NCBI GenBank assembly: GCA_019638015.1
Contig: JAHBUP010000001.1
Span: forward strand, 434,001 to 498,000
Direction of reading: 5' to 3'
From: Melioribacteraceae bacterium
Lineage (GTDB): Bacteria > Bacteroidota > Ignavibacteria > Ignavibacteriales > Melioribacteraceae
Length of the DNA: 64,000 nucleotides
Part shown: in pieces, positions 45,214-54,881 of the stretch
Numbering within the stretch: the stretch's first letter is position 1
Layout of the letters: every line of letters starts with the position of its first letter
Program-made: the position numbers and the translations under genes
Notes under the pieces: model-generated
What the model saw: only the letters and a program-made list of their open reading frames with translations
Told to the model about the DNA's origin: nothing
The model's database searches: none

Positions 45214-45720
45214 ATGAGTAGTTCGTTTTTAACCGAAGCCAGACAGTATCTCACGTTCAAACTGAGCGACGAAGTGTTTGGCGTTGATGTAGCACAGGTG
45301 AGGGAGATTCTTGATTATGTTAAAATAACCAAGGTGCCTCAAACTCCCGATTTTATGTGCGGTGTAATTAATTTGAGGGGGAGCGTTGTTCCGGTTGTTG
45401 ATATGAATATGAAATTCGGAATGGTAAAAACCGAAAGAACTGTAAACACTTGCATTGTTGTTGTTGAAGTTCTATTAAATGATGAAAAAACTATACTTGG
45501 CGCACTTGTAGATTCCGTGCAAGAGGTATTTGAGATTGAGCCGGAGAATATTGAACCAGCACCAAAAATTGGTACAAAGCTGAAAACCGAATTTATTAAG
45601 GGAATGGGTAAGCGTGATGATAAGTTTATCATAATTCTCAATATTGATAAGGTCTTTACAAGCGAAGAGCTGGAAATGGTACATGATACAGGCGGTTACA
45701 AACCTGATCTTAGTAACTAA
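45214..45720 (+). CDS. cheW: Chemotaxis coupling protein CheW
   Basis: 168 residues with GGAGGTC before the ATG. A single CheW domain: YLTFKLSDEVFGVDVAQVRE, then ILDYVKITKVPQTPDFMCGV, INLRGSVVPVVDM, LGALVDSVQEVFEI and FIKGMGKRDDKFIIILNIDK. All hallmark positions are present, so it should bridge receptor and CheA. It sits 97 bases after cheA and 42 bases before an MCP gene. Confidence 0.95.
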   Translation: MSSSFLTEARQYLTFKLSDEVFGVDVAQVREILDYVKITKVPQTPDFMCGVINLRGSVVPVVDMNMKFGMVKTERTVNTCIVVVEVLLNDEKTILGALVDSVQEVFEIEPENIEPAPKIGTKLKTEFIKGMGKRDDKFIIILNIDKVFTSEELEMVHDTGGYKPDLSN

Positions 45721-45762
45721 AATGTTGAAATAAATTTCTAAAAAAATAAAATGGAGTCTACA

Positions 45763-47463
45763 ATGAAATGGTATTATAACTTAAAAATAAGCGCAAAGTT
45801 GTTAAGCGGTTTTATTCTTGTTACAATTATTGCAGTGTTTGTTGGCTATATGGGAATTTCTAATATGAAAGCCATTGATGAAAGCGATACTGAACTATAT
45901 GAGAACATGACAGTGCCAATTGCTCAAATGTCCCAAATCTCTACATACTTTCAAAGAATTCGTGTAAATACTAGAGAAATAATATTGGCCAGGACTGATG
46001 AAGAGAGAAAGACTTTTCTCGGACGTATAACAGAATATCGGGATTCTATTAGTGCCATAAGCACTAGATTTGAAGCAAGAATTCTTTCGAAAGAAATGCA
46101 AGATTTGTTTGATGAATTTAAAAAAAGCAGAGTTGATTATGGCAAAGACTTAGATCATTTTGAAAAACTAGTGAGTGAAAATAAAAACGATGAAGCCTAT
46201 GCTTTATTACAAGGCAGCATGGCAACTACAGCCAGAACCGAGATGAACGTCATAATGGAAATTATAGAAGCTAAGGAAGATGATGCACATGAAAAAGCAC
46301 TTGCAAATACGGAGTTGTATAATTCAGCATCCACAGCTATGATTATAATAATTTTTATTGGAGCTTTAATTGCCATTAGTCTCGGTATTTTCATTTCCAG
46401 ATTAATTGTTAATTCACTTAAAAAAGGACTTCGTTTAGCAGAATTAGTAGCCGCCGGTGATTTAACAGAGAGACTTGATATCGATCAGAAAGATGAAATA
46501 GGTCAATTGGCAGCAGCTCTAAACAAGATGGTGGAAAAGCTAAAAGAAGTGGTAGAAAATGTAAAATCCGCATCAGATAATGTAGCCTCCGGTTCTCAAG
46601 AACTAAGTTCAAGCTCTGAGCAAATGTCGCAAGGCGCTACAGAACAAGCCGCCGCCGCCGAAGAAGCTTCTTCATCCATGGAACAAATGACTTCAAATAT
46701 TAAACAAAACGCGGATAATGCGCAGCAGACCGAAAAGATTGCGTTAAAATCATCTGAAGATGCAAAAGAAGGTGGAAAAGCAGTCTCTGAAACAGCCGAC
46801 GCAATGAAAGAAATTGCAGGTAAGATTTCAATAATCGAAGAGATTGCAAGACAAACAAATCTATTAGCATTAAATGCAGCTATTGAAGCGGCACGCGCCG
46901 GTGAACATGGTAAGGGATTTGCCGTTGTGGCAAGTGAAGTTAGAAAACTTGCTGAAAGAAGTCAGACGGCAGCTGCAGAAATAAATCAGTTATCAGCTTC
47001 CAGCATTAAAGTCGCAGAAAGAGCAGGTGAAATGTTAAAGAAGATTGTTCCGGATATTCAAAGAACATCGGAACTTGTGCAAGAAATTACAGCATCCAGC
47101 AATGAGCAAAACAGCGGTGCTGAACAAATTAATAGCGCAATTCAACAATTGAATCAGGTGATTCAACAAAATGCTTCTACTTCAGAAGAAATGGCTTCTA
47201 CCGCCGAAGAACTTTCAAGCCAAGCTGAACAATTGCTTGATACAGTGTCATTCTTCAAAATAGATGATAAAAGAACAAATTCAACAAAAAGAACTGCTAC
47301 GTATGCCCCAAAGCCTCGTTCACTTGATCACAAAATGCTGAACCCAGCTTCAACAGCGCAGCCCAAAGCAAAGTTGAATAAAACGGCTAATAATAGTAAT
47401 GGTGTTGCTTTGGAATTAGGCAGCGGCAGTGATAAGCTCGATTATGAATTCGAAAAATATTAA
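45763..47463 (+). CDS. Methyl-accepting chemotaxis protein (transmembrane, four-helix-bundle-type sensor)
   Basis: 566 residues from the ATG at 45763, which has GGAG six bases before; the ATG at 45751 lies too close to that site. TM1 (about 10-32) and TM2 (about 187-210) enclose a roughly 155-residue helical periplasmic sensor of the 4HB_MCP type ([18 protein letters not shown]). A HAMP domain (about 210-265, [20 protein letters not shown]) and a full signalling domain follow. The hairpin tip reads [20 protein letters not shown] (about 364-383) and [17 protein letters not shown]. It ends EFEKY without a recognisable CheR-docking pentapeptide. It lies between cheW and the carbonic anhydrase gene and is the obvious receptor for this array. 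Confidence 0.93.
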   Translation: MKWYYNLKISAKLLSGFILVTIIAVFVGYMGISNMKAIDESDTELYENMTVPIAQMSQISTYFQRIRVNTREIILARTDEERKTFLGRITEYRDSISAISTRFEARILSKEMQDLFDEFKKSRVDYGKDLDHFEKLVSENKNDEAYALLQGSMATTARTEMNVIMEIIEAKEDDAHEKALANTELYNSASTAMIIIIFIGALIAISLGIFISRLIVNSLKKGLRLAELVAAGDLTERLDIDQKDEIGQLAAALNKMVEKLKEVVENVKSASDNVASGSQELSSSSEQMSQGATEQAAAAEEASSSMEQMTSNIKQNADNAQQTEKIALKSSEDAKEGGKAVSETADAMKEIAGKISIIEEIARQTNLLALNAAIEAARAGEHGKGFAVVASEVRKLAERSQTAAAEINQLSASSIKVAERAGEMLKKIVPDIQRTSELVQEITASSNEQNSGAEQINSAIQQLNQVIQQNASTSEEMASTAEELSSQAEQLLDTVSFFKIDDKRTNSTKRTATYAPKPRSLDHKMLNPASTAQPKAKLNKTANNSNGVALELGSGSDKLDYEFEKY

Positions 47464-47479
47464 TGAAAATTAGCATAAA

Positions 47480-47512
47480 TCTGTGCATCTCATAACTTAT
47501 GCGATGCACAGA
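47480..47512. terminator. Hairpin between the MCP and carbonic anhydrase genes
   Basis: A perfect 10-bp stem, TCTGTGCATC (47480-47489) with GATGCACAGA (47503-47512), has a 13-base loop. The downstream sequence (TGATTAAAAATTTTCT) has only a weak T run. It could be an attenuator or partial terminator that sets the downstream part of the cluster apart. Confidence 0.5.
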
Positions 47513-47567
47513 TGATTAAAAATTTTCTGAAACTTAATATCAATAAAAGTGTGAAGGAGTTAATCTT

Positions 47568-48221
47568 ATGAAAAAAACAATCTGGTTCATGTTACTATTT
47601 CCAGTTATCCTTTTATATGGTCAGCATAATAGTGCTAGTGTTAATGCTGATGAAGCATTACAAAGATTGATTGATGGAAATAAAAGATTTGTGGAAAACC
47701 AACTGGCATCTAAGACTTATATGGATGAAGTGAAAAAAACATCTAAAGGACAGCATCCGTATGCTGTTGTTTTAACTTGCTCGGATTCACGATTACCTGC
47801 AGAAATTATTTTTGATGAGTCAATTGGAAAATTATTTGTTGTTAGAGTAGCGGGTAATGTAATAGACCCAATAACATTAGGCAGTATAGAGTATGCAGTG
47901 GAACACTTGGGAACTCAATATGTTTTAGTTCTTGGACATACGGCTTGTGGAGCTGTAAATGCAACTTATGAAGGAGGGCATTTTACTCCTTCGATCCAAG
48001 AGCTCGCGAAATTAATTCTTCCAGCAGTTGATAAAGCAAAAAATAATGGTGGAACAAAAGAAGAACAAATGCGAAGCGCAATAAGCGAAAATGTAAAGCT
48101 TCAGATAAATAACACCAAAAAGCATAGTCATGTAGTAGAAGAATTCTTACACGAGCATAAGTTGAAACTGGGAGGAGCGATATATGATGTTTCAACGGGT
48201 AAGGTTGAATTCTTAAAATAA
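47568..48221 (+). CDS. Beta-class carbonic anhydrase, periplasmic type
   Basis: 217 residues with a Sec signal peptide (WFMLLFPVILLYGQ), AAGGAG nine bases before the ATG. Zinc ligands are C71, H124 and C127, with the D73-R75 pair in TCSDSRLPAE and GHTACGAV. VRVAGNVIDPITLGSIEYAV is the usual beta-CA core. It would interconvert CO2 and bicarbonate in the periplasm. Secreted beta-CAs with this layout exist in many Gram-negative bacteria. It sits in the middle of the chemosensory cluster, co-directional, 104 bases after the MCP and 59 before cheR. A link to CO2/bicarbonate/pH sensing by the neighbouring receptor is possible but is only an inference from position. Confidence 0.93.
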   Translation: MKKTIWFMLLFPVILLYGQHNSASVNADEALQRLIDGNKRFVENQLASKTYMDEVKKTSKGQHPYAVVLTCSDSRLPAEIIFDESIGKLFVVRVAGNVIDPITLGSIEYAVEHLGTQYVLVLGHTACGAVNATYEGGHFTPSIQELAKLILPAVDKAKNNGGTKEEQMRSAISENVKLQINNTKKHSHVVEEFLHEHKLKLGGAIYDVSTGKVEFLK

Positions 48222-48280
48222 ATTAAAAATTCTATTCATTCATAAATTTTATTGAAATTAAAATATTGCGGAATAATGAT

Positions 48281-49135
48281 ATGTATAAGGAAAATGGACC
48301 AGCTGCTTTATCGGTTAGTGATTTTTCCAGACTGAGTGGATTTATCTATAACCAATGTGGCATTAAAATGCCCGATTCAAAAAAAATAATGGTTGAAGCA
48401 CGTCTAAGAAAAAGATTGCGCGATTTGAATATGCAGACCTATGCGGAATATTGCAACTTTCTCTTTTCACAAAAGGGAAGTGAACAAGAAATAACGCATA
48501 TGGTTGATGTTATAACAACGAACAAAACAGATTTCTTCAGAGAGCCTAAGCAGTTTTCATTTCTATCTGATATTGCATTACCGGAGTTTGTTAGAGTCGA
48601 TGGTACTGGAATACAAAGACCGCTGAAAGTATGGAGTGCCGGATGTTCAACAGGCGAAGAACCATATACACTCTCTATTGTTCTAAGCGAATTTGGACAA
48701 AAGTTTACAAAGTATTCGTTCAATATTCTTGCTACGGATATTTCAACTCGGGTATTGGAAAAAGCTTCAACCGGAATTTATGAGGAGGACAAAATTGAAC
48801 CGATTTCAAAAAACTTAGTTCATAAATATTTTCTAAGAAGCAAAAACAAAGAGAAAAAACTGGTAAGAGTTGTTCCTCAGCTCAGAAGCGCAGTAAAATT
48901 TCAGTGGTTAAATTTTATGCAGGATGATTTTGGAATTAGAGAAACATTCGATCTTATATTTTGCAGAAACGTTATAATATATTTTGATAAACCAACACAA
49001 GAAAAATTAATTGAGAAATTGGTAGGACATTTAAAACCGGGCGGTTACTTTTTCCTTGGTCATTCGGAATCAATTTTTAATACTAATTTACCATTGGCTC
49101 AAGTTGCCGCAAGTACGTATAAGAAAACAAGATGA
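48281..49135 (+). CDS. cheR: Chemotaxis protein methyltransferase CheR
   Basis: 284 residues from the ATG at 48281 with GGAA seven bases before; the frame also opens with a TTG at 48266. The N-terminal helical domain (FSRLSGFIYNQCGIKMPD, VEARLRKRLRDL) precedes the SAM-dependent methyltransferase fold. Motifs are VITTNKTDFFREPKQF, the SAM loop WSAGCSTGEEPYTL, ATDISTRVLEKASTGIY and FDLIFCRNVIIYFDKP. It should methylate Glu side chains of the receptors using SAM. It overlaps cheD by four bases (ATGA), implying coupled translation with cheD and cheB. Confidence 0.95.
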   Translation: MYKENGPAALSVSDFSRLSGFIYNQCGIKMPDSKKIMVEARLRKRLRDLNMQTYAEYCNFLFSQKGSEQEITHMVDVITTNKTDFFREPKQFSFLSDIALPEFVRVDGTGIQRPLKVWSAGCSTGEEPYTLSIVLSEFGQKFTKYSFNILATDISTRVLEKASTGIYEEDKIEPISKNLVHKYFLRSKNKEKKLVRVVPQLRSAVKFQWLNFMQDDFGIRETFDLIFCRNVIIYFDKPTQEKLIEKLVGHLKPGGYFFLGHSESIFNTNLPLAQVAASTYKKTR

Positions 49136-49638
49136 AACCTAATTTTAGCAACTTAACAAGTATATATTTGCAACCGGGAGAAGCTTGTTTTAGTAGCAAT
49201 CCTATTGTTGTAAATACAATACTTGGTTCTTGTTTATCTATTACAATGTTTAGCAGAAAAGTAAAGTATGCCGGTATGTCTCACTGCCAATTGCCATACA
49301 ATAAACAATGCGGCTTGCAGTGTAATGAGTGCAAAGAACCTTATAAGTTTGTCAAATGTACTATTATTCAAATGATTAAGAAGTTTGAAGCCATGCAAAT
49401 ACAACGTAAAGATATTGAGGTGAAAGTGTTTGGCGGGGCAGATGTTCTGAAAACAACACTGACCGAAAAAAGAATCAGTACAGTTGGTAGACAGAATATT
49501 GATATGGCACTCGAGACACTCGCAAATTATAACATGGAAGTAACAGCAAGCGATGTTGGCGGAAGATTTGGACGAAAAATATTTTTTCTTACCGCTACAG
49601 GTGAAATATTCCTTAATAGGTTAAATAATAATGGATAA
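49132..49638 (+). CDS. cheD: Chemoreceptor glutamine deamidase CheD
   Basis: 168 residues, overlapping cheR by four bases and cheB by eight. The CheD fold carries catalytic C34 in [10 protein letters not shown] and H51 in [21 protein letters not shown] and [14 protein letters not shown] are standard motifs. It should deamidate receptor glutamines. A cysteine-rich insert after the catalytic His (C52, C60, C64, C67, C76; including CGLQCNEC) is unusually dense and could bind a metal or act as a redox switch; some Cys in this region occurs in other CheD proteins, so this is only suggestive. Confidence 0.92.
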   Translation: MKPNFSNLTSIYLQPGEACFSSNPIVVNTILGSCLSITMFSRKVKYAGMSHCQLPYNKQCGLQCNECKEPYKFVKCTIIQMIKKFEAMQIQRKDIEVKVFGGADVLKTTLTEKRISTVGRQNIDMALETLANYNMEVTASDVGGRFGRKIFFLTATGEIFLNRLNNNG

Positions 49639-50695
49639 AATTAAAGTATTAATCGTTGACGATTCAGCAGTGGTTCGACAAACACTTGCAGAAATACTTT
49701 CATCCGATCCGCTCATCGAAGTTATTGGAACGGCCTCAGATCCTTTTGTTGCCGCCGAAAGAATAAAAGAGCGAGTACCGGATGTTATTACTCTTGACAT
49801 TGAAATGCCTAGGATGGATGGGCTTACATTTCTACAAAAAATAATGAGTCAACATCCTATCCCGGTTGTAATTTGCTCAAGTCTTTCGGAAAAGGGATCA
49901 GCTTCCGGAATACGGGCTCTGGAATTAGGTGCTGTTGATATTATCACCAAACCTAAAATGGGAACAAAGCAATACTTCGAAGAATCGGCAATTTATATTT
50001 GTGATGTAGTTAAAGCAGCATCAATGATTAATATTAAACGTACCTTTGCTAGAAAACATGAAGTTGAACCAAAACTTTCCGCTGACGTAATAATCGCAAA
50101 GAACACAAGTAAAGCTATGATTCAAACCACCGAAAAGGTTGTTGTAGTTGGTGCTTCAACCGGCGGAACGGAAGCGCTAAGAATATTTTTGGAATCTTTT
50201 CCGCTAGATTCACCTGGAATTGCAATTGTTCAGCACATGCCCGAAAATTTTACTAAAGCGTTTGCAAAAAGACTCGATAGTATTTGCCGTCTAACAGTAA
50301 AAGAAGCCGAGAATGGTGATTCAATTATTAGAGGAAGGGCCTTAATTGCTCCGGGTAATTATCATATGCTATTAAAGAGAAGCGGTGCCCGTTATTATGT
50401 TGAAATAAAAGAGGGACCACTCGTTAGCCGGCATCGTCCTTCTGTTGATGTACTATTTCGGTCAGCATCCAGGTATGCCGGGAAGAATGCAGTAGGTGTG
50501 ATTATGACAGGTATGGGGGATGATGGCGCAAAGGGTATGCTTGAATTAAAAGAAGCGGGTGCCCATACAATTGCGCAAGACAAAGAATCTTGTGTGGTTT
50601 TTGGTATGCCATCTGAAGCAATTAAACTTAATGCGGTTGAAAAGATTTTACCGTTAGATTTGATCGCACAAAATGTACTAACTCATTCTAAATAA
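49631..50695 (+). CDS. cheB: Chemotaxis response regulator / protein-glutamate methylesterase CheB
   Basis: 354 residues. The receiver domain (1-120) has D10-D11 and phospho-acceptor D56 in [12 protein letters not shown]. The methylesterase domain (about 165-350) has S176 in [11 protein letters not shown], the His in [10 protein letters not shown] and the Asp in [12 protein letters not shown] as catalytic triad. It should remove receptor methyl groups, and is activated by CheA. It closes the tight cheR-cheD-cheB block and is 11 bases before the hybrid kinase gene. Confidence 0.95.
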   Translation: MDKIKVLIVDDSAVVRQTLAEILSSDPLIEVIGTASDPFVAAERIKERVPDVITLDIEMPRMDGLTFLQKIMSQHPIPVVICSSLSEKGSASGIRALELGAVDIITKPKMGTKQYFEESAIYICDVVKAASMINIKRTFARKHEVEPKLSADVIIAKNTSKAMIQTTEKVVVVGASTGGTEALRIFLESFPLDSPGIAIVQHMPENFTKAFAKRLDSICRLTVKEAENGDSIIRGRALIAPGNYHMLLKRSGARYYVEIKEGPLVSRHRPSVDVLFRSASRYAGKNAVGVIMTGMGDDGAKGMLELKEAGAHTIAQDKESCVVFGMPSEAIKLNAVEKILPLDLIAQNVLTHSK

Positions 50696-50706
50696 TTTTA
50701 TTAATC

Positions 50707-52641
50707 ATGAATAATACGAAAATATTAATAGTTGAAGATGAGAGAACAACCGCTGTTGTTATCTCCCATTTTTTAAACCGTCTCAATTATTCTGTAGTTG
50801 GAATGGTGAGCAGCGGTGAAGAAGCGATTAAAATGGTGGAAGAAAAAAATCCCGATCTTGTTTTAATGGATATAGGGCTCGAAGGAGAAATGGACGGAAT
50901 TGAGGCCGCGGCTATAATTAAAAAAAAATTTGATGCGCCTGTAATTTTTCTTACCGCATACTCTGATGATAATTCAATTGCACGAGCTAAAGAAACCGAA
51001 CCATACGGATTTTTAGTGAAACCATTTGAGCAATCGGATTTGAATAGTACATTGGAAATTGCTATAAGAAAAATAGAAGTTGATAAAAGAGTAAAAGAAA
51101 GCGAAGTCTGGTTCAGAGCAACCCTTGAAAGTATAAGTGATGCTGTAATCGCCACTGATCTTGATGACACTATTAAGTTGATGAATAAAGTTGCAGTAAA
51201 ACTTACAGGATACAGTTTAGAAGAGAGTAGGGGTAAGAAACTTGATTCAGTGTATGTTACTGCCCCCGATTTTACAACAGAGGGTATGGTATATCTGTTA
51301 TCCGAAAAAACAGATGATTATAAAAAGTCACTAATGAATAATAAAATCCTCCATTCAAAAAATGGAAAAAGAATTATAATTGAGGAAAACAGCGCTTTAA
51401 TAAATGTAGGTATTGATAAAACACTCGGCAAAGTAGTTTCATTCCGTGATATAACAAACATGCGTGAAAATCAATTATTTGCACTGACCGCAAAGGATTT
51501 TTACCTAAATATTTTAGAAAATTTTCCAGTATTTATATGGCGTACAAATAAAAATGGACAATTCAATTATTTCAATACTTCATGGCTGGAATTCTCAGGA
51601 AAAAGTATTGAAGACGAAATTTATGATGGGTGGTTATCGAACATTCATTTTGATGATAGAAATTATTTTGTTGATAAATTCCGAGAGGCGGTTCAAAAAC
51701 GTGAAAAATTAGAAATAGAAATAAGAGTTTTAAACAGACATAAAGAATATTGCTGGCTCATCTGTTTTATTCATCCGATAACCGACTTAAAAGAAAGCTT
51801 TGACGGATTTATTGGTATATGTCTAGATATAACGAATAGAAAAATTCTAGAAGATGAATTACGAGAGTCAAAAATTATATCGGATTCGGCAAATCGTGCT
51901 AAAAGTACTTTTATAGCGAATATGAGTCATGAAATAAGAACCCCACTTAATGGAATTATGGGGTTAACAGATCTGCTACTTGATACTAAAATAGATGAAG
52001 ATCAACTGGATTATCTTGAAATGGTAAAGCAATCATCTCACACATTGCTAGGACTTCTGAACAATCTTTTAGATTATTCCAAAATTGAGGATAATAAAGA
52101 AAGGATTGAAGAAAAAACTTTTTACCTCAATCAGATTATTAACGAGATAGTTCGCCCTTATCAAAGTGAATCCAAAAGAAGAGGGGTTGAAATAAAAGCG
52201 GAGATTCAGGAAAATATTCCAAATGAGCTTTATGGCGATTCTCAGAAAATTCAACAGATACTAGCGAACTTAATAAGTAATGCGTTTAAGTTTACCGAAA
52301 AAGGGGATATTAAACTTTCAATAAACAGAATAAACGAGAGGGATTTAGAACTAAATAATTCGAATAATATTATTCTAGAATTTGTTGTGAGCGATACCGG
52401 AATTGGAATTCCAGAAGCAAAGCATCCAATAATATTTGATAGTTTTACGCAAGTAGACAGTACCGCCACCCGTAAATATTCGGGCTCTGGTTTAGGATTA
52501 GCAATAGTAAAAAGACTTGTTGAAATCTTAAACGGAAAAATATGGTTCAAAAGTAGAGTAAACGAGGGAACAACGTTTCATGTTGTCCTTGGATTAAAAA
52601 CAATAAAAGTACTAAATGCAAGAAATGTTGCAGCAGTATAA
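50707..52641 (+). CDS. Receiver-PAS-PAS histidine kinase
   Basis: 644 residues, soluble. The receiver domain (1-125; D55 in LMDIGLEGEMDG, FLVKPFEQ) resembles that of the giant kinase at 25.7 kb. Two PAS domains follow, at about 135-255 (WFRATLESISDAVIATD) and 260-385 (NFPVFIWRTNKNGQF with NTSWLEFSG). HisKA has H408 in ANMSHEIRTPLNGIMGLT, the type common in hybrid kinases, and the HATPase has SDTGIGIPEAKH and GSGLGLAIVKRLVE. It starts 11 bases after cheB and ends 21 bases before a single receiver protein, so kinase and receiver are probably partners within the chemosensory operon. Confidence 0.9.
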   Translation: MNNTKILIVEDERTTAVVISHFLNRLNYSVVGMVSSGEEAIKMVEEKNPDLVLMDIGLEGEMDGIEAAAIIKKKFDAPVIFLTAYSDDNSIARAKETEPYGFLVKPFEQSDLNSTLEIAIRKIEVDKRVKESEVWFRATLESISDAVIATDLDDTIKLMNKVAVKLTGYSLEESRGKKLDSVYVTAPDFTTEGMVYLLSEKTDDYKKSLMNNKILHSKNGKRIIIEENSALINVGIDKTLGKVVSFRDITNMRENQLFALTAKDFYLNILENFPVFIWRTNKNGQFNYFNTSWLEFSGKSIEDEIYDGWLSNIHFDDRNYFVDKFREAVQKREKLEIEIRVLNRHKEYCWLICFIHPITDLKESFDGFIGICLDITNRKILEDELRESKIISDSANRAKSTFIANMSHEIRTPLNGIMGLTDLLLDTKIDEDQLDYLEMVKQSSHTLLGLLNNLLDYSKIEDNKERIEEKTFYLNQIINEIVRPYQSESKRRGVEIKAEIQENIPNELYGDSQKIQQILANLISNAFKFTEKGDIKLSINRINERDLELNNSNNIILEFVVSDTGIGIPEAKHPIIFDSFTQVDSTATRKYSGSGLGLAIVKRLVEILNGKIWFKSRVNEGTTFHVVLGLKTIKVLNARNVAAV

Positions 52642-52662
52642 AATTACTATAATGGAGTTAAT

Positions 52663-53058
52663 ATGAAATCATTAGTAGTTGAAGATGATTTTGTAAGCCG
52701 ACTGGTATTACAAAAAATGCTTGCCCCCTATGGTCAATGCGATACCGCAGTAAATGGAGTTGAGGCCGTTAATGCCTTCAATCTTGCAATGACAGAAGGG
52801 GAGCCGTATGACCTAATATGTCTCGATATAATGATGCCTGAAATGGATGGAAAAGAGGCGTTAAAAATTATTAGAGAGAAGGAAAAGGAATTCAACATAC
52901 ACCCTTCCAACGAGACAAAAATTGTAATGATCACCGCACTTGATACCCCAAAAGAAGTGCTGGAAGCTTATTACAAAGGGGGTTGTACCTCTTACTTAAT
53001 TAAGCCGATTGAGAAATTAAAAATTAAAAATGCGTTGAAAGATTTGAAGTTAATATAG
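52663..53058 (+). CDS. Single-domain response regulator (receiver only)
   Basis: 131 residues, a complete receiver with E7-D8-D9, phospho-acceptor D55 in LICLDIMMPEMDGKEAL, ITALD and Lys in YLIKPIEKL. It has no output domain. Its sequence is of the type that follows hybrid kinases of the preceding kind. It may shuttle phosphate in a relay or act by protein contact. A GGAG-type site precedes the ATG. Confidence 0.9.
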   Translation: MKSLVVEDDFVSRLVLQKMLAPYGQCDTAVNGVEAVNAFNLAMTEGEPYDLICLDIMMPEMDGKEALKIIREKEKEFNIHPSNETKIVMITALDTPKEVLEAYYKGGCTSYLIKPIEKLKIKNALKDLKLI

Positions 53059-53094
53059 CAAATTAAAATTGTAATTAAATTTCATTAAACTCTT

Positions 53095-54765
53095 ATGAGA
53101 ACACGAAAAACTGTTTTGAAGGATGAAAAGAAAAGGAGTCTAAAAACTGATGATATGGTAAATGATCAGTTTCTGCTTTTTAATTTGCTAAATTCAAGCA
53201 CCGATCGTATTTATTTTAAAGATCTTGAGAGCAGATTTATTAGAGTTAGCAAAGCGTTAGCTAAAAGACATGGGCGAAGCCAAAAGGGGATGATCGGAAA
53301 AACAGATTTTGATTTGTTCGGTCCAATTCATGCAAAACAAGCATTTGAAGATGAGCAGCAGATAATTAAAACTGAAAAGCCAATCATTGGTAAAGAGGAA
53401 TTTGAGGATTTGCAGAATGGTAAAATATCATGGGTTAATACATCAAAGATGCCATTGTACAATTCAGATGGTAAATTAATTGGTACATTTGGTATCAGCC
53501 GGGATGTAACACGAAGAAAAAGAGCCGAGAGTATACGAGAAGCGTTGTATTATATTTCTGAAGCGGTTTACAGTAGCAAAGATATTACTAGTCTATGTGA
53601 AAAAATTCATTCCGTCATTAGTCAACTCATGCCGGCGAAGAACTTTTATATTTCCTTATATCATGAAAAAACTAAAGTACTTACCTTCCCCTATTATCAA
53701 GATGTTCATGGCGCATATAAATCCTCGAGAGAGATTACTAACGGATTAATTGAGTATGTATTAAAAACCGGAAAATCTGAATTAATTAATGCAAAACGAA
53801 TTAGAGAGTTAAAAAAGAAGAAAAAAATTGAATCAATTGAACTTGCAGCCGCTATTTGGCTAGGTGTACCACTAAAGGCAGATCAGAAAACAATAGGCGC
53901 GATAGTTATTCAAGATTATGATAATGCGCACGCTTTTGGCGATGAAGAATTACAAATACTTAACTTTGTTGCTGTTCAGGTTGCGTCAGCCATTCAGAGA
54001 CATATAACAAGTGAGGAAATAAAAAAATATACCGAAGAACTTAAAACTCTCAATAATACTAAAGATAAATTATTTTCAATAATCTCTCATGATCTTAGAG
54101 CTCCAATAAGTGGATTACTCACCTTTTCGGAATTGCTGTTAGAAGATTTTGAGTCGCAAAGCGATTATGAAAAAAAGCTTTTTGTTGAAAATCTCCAATC
54201 ATCTATGAGGAATCTCTTTTTATTTACCGAAAATATGCTGGCGTGGGCAAGACTCCAGAGTTCGGGAATAAAGGTTAATAAACAAAAAATAAAATTATCC
54301 GATCTAATTAACTCGGTAATTAATACACAGCTGTTAAATGCAAGAAACAAAGGGATTAAACTGAGGAGTAGCTGCCCAAATAATCTTGAAATTTACTCTG
54401 ATGTAAATATGATTGATACAGTTATTCGCAATTTGCTGATTAATGCAATTAAATTCACAAATAATAATGGTAAAATTAAAATAAGTGTTGTCATTAAAGG
54501 AAATAGTGTAATTGTATCTGTAAAAGATAACGGTATAGGAATGAGTAGTGAATTGGTTAATGATCTGTTCAATTATGAGAGTAGAAAATCCAGAGAAGGT
54601 ACTAATCACGAAAAAGGTTCTGGATTGGGTATGAGTATATGCAAAGAATTTATTGAACTCAATGGCGGTCAAATAATGGTTAAGAGCAAACCTGGAGAAG
54701 GTACGTGCGTTTCTTTCTCAATTCCTATAAATCATTCAAAAAAAAATAGAAAATATTCTGAATAA
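53095..54765 (+). CDS. PAS-GAF histidine kinase
   Basis: 556 residues, soluble. A PAS domain of the YFKDLESRF type (about 25-140, GKTDFDLFGPIHAKQAFEDE) is followed by a GAF domain (about 145-305, MPAKNFYISLYHEKTKVLTF). HisKA has H332 in SIISHDLRAPISGLL, and the HATPase has LLINAIKFTNNNG, KDNGIGMSSE and GSGLGMSICKEFIE. The PAS is very similar to the fourteenth PAS of the giant kinase (about residues 1960-2080 there). It is the last gene of the co-directional chemosensory/two-component run. Confidence 0.9.
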   Translation: MRTRKTVLKDEKKRSLKTDDMVNDQFLLFNLLNSSTDRIYFKDLESRFIRVSKALAKRHGRSQKGMIGKTDFDLFGPIHAKQAFEDEQQIIKTEKPIIGKEEFEDLQNGKISWVNTSKMPLYNSDGKLIGTFGISRDVTRRKRAESIREALYYISEAVYSSKDITSLCEKIHSVISQLMPAKNFYISLYHEKTKVLTFPYYQDVHGAYKSSREITNGLIEYVLKTGKSELINAKRIRELKKKKKIESIELAAAIWLGVPLKADQKTIGAIVIQDYDNAHAFGDEELQILNFVAVQVASAIQRHITSEEIKKYTEELKTLNNTKDKLFSIISHDLRAPISGLLTFSELLLEDFESQSDYEKKLFVENLQSSMRNLFLFTENMLAWARLQSSGIKVNKQKIKLSDLINSVINTQLLNARNKGIKLRSSCPNNLEIYSDVNMIDTVIRNLLINAIKFTNNNGKIKISVVIKGNSVIVSVKDNGIGMSSELVNDLFNYESRKSREGTNHEKGSGLGMSICKEFIELNGGQIMVKSKPGEGTCVSFSIPINHSKKNRKYSE

Positions 54766-54881
54766 TTTTCATTATTATTATTAAGTTATGTAAGGCAGTT
54801 CGAATAGTTATTTTGCTGATCACATGTGTTAGCTTTATAAATTGATATGAATTATTTATAGCAGCACTAATATTCGAAATA

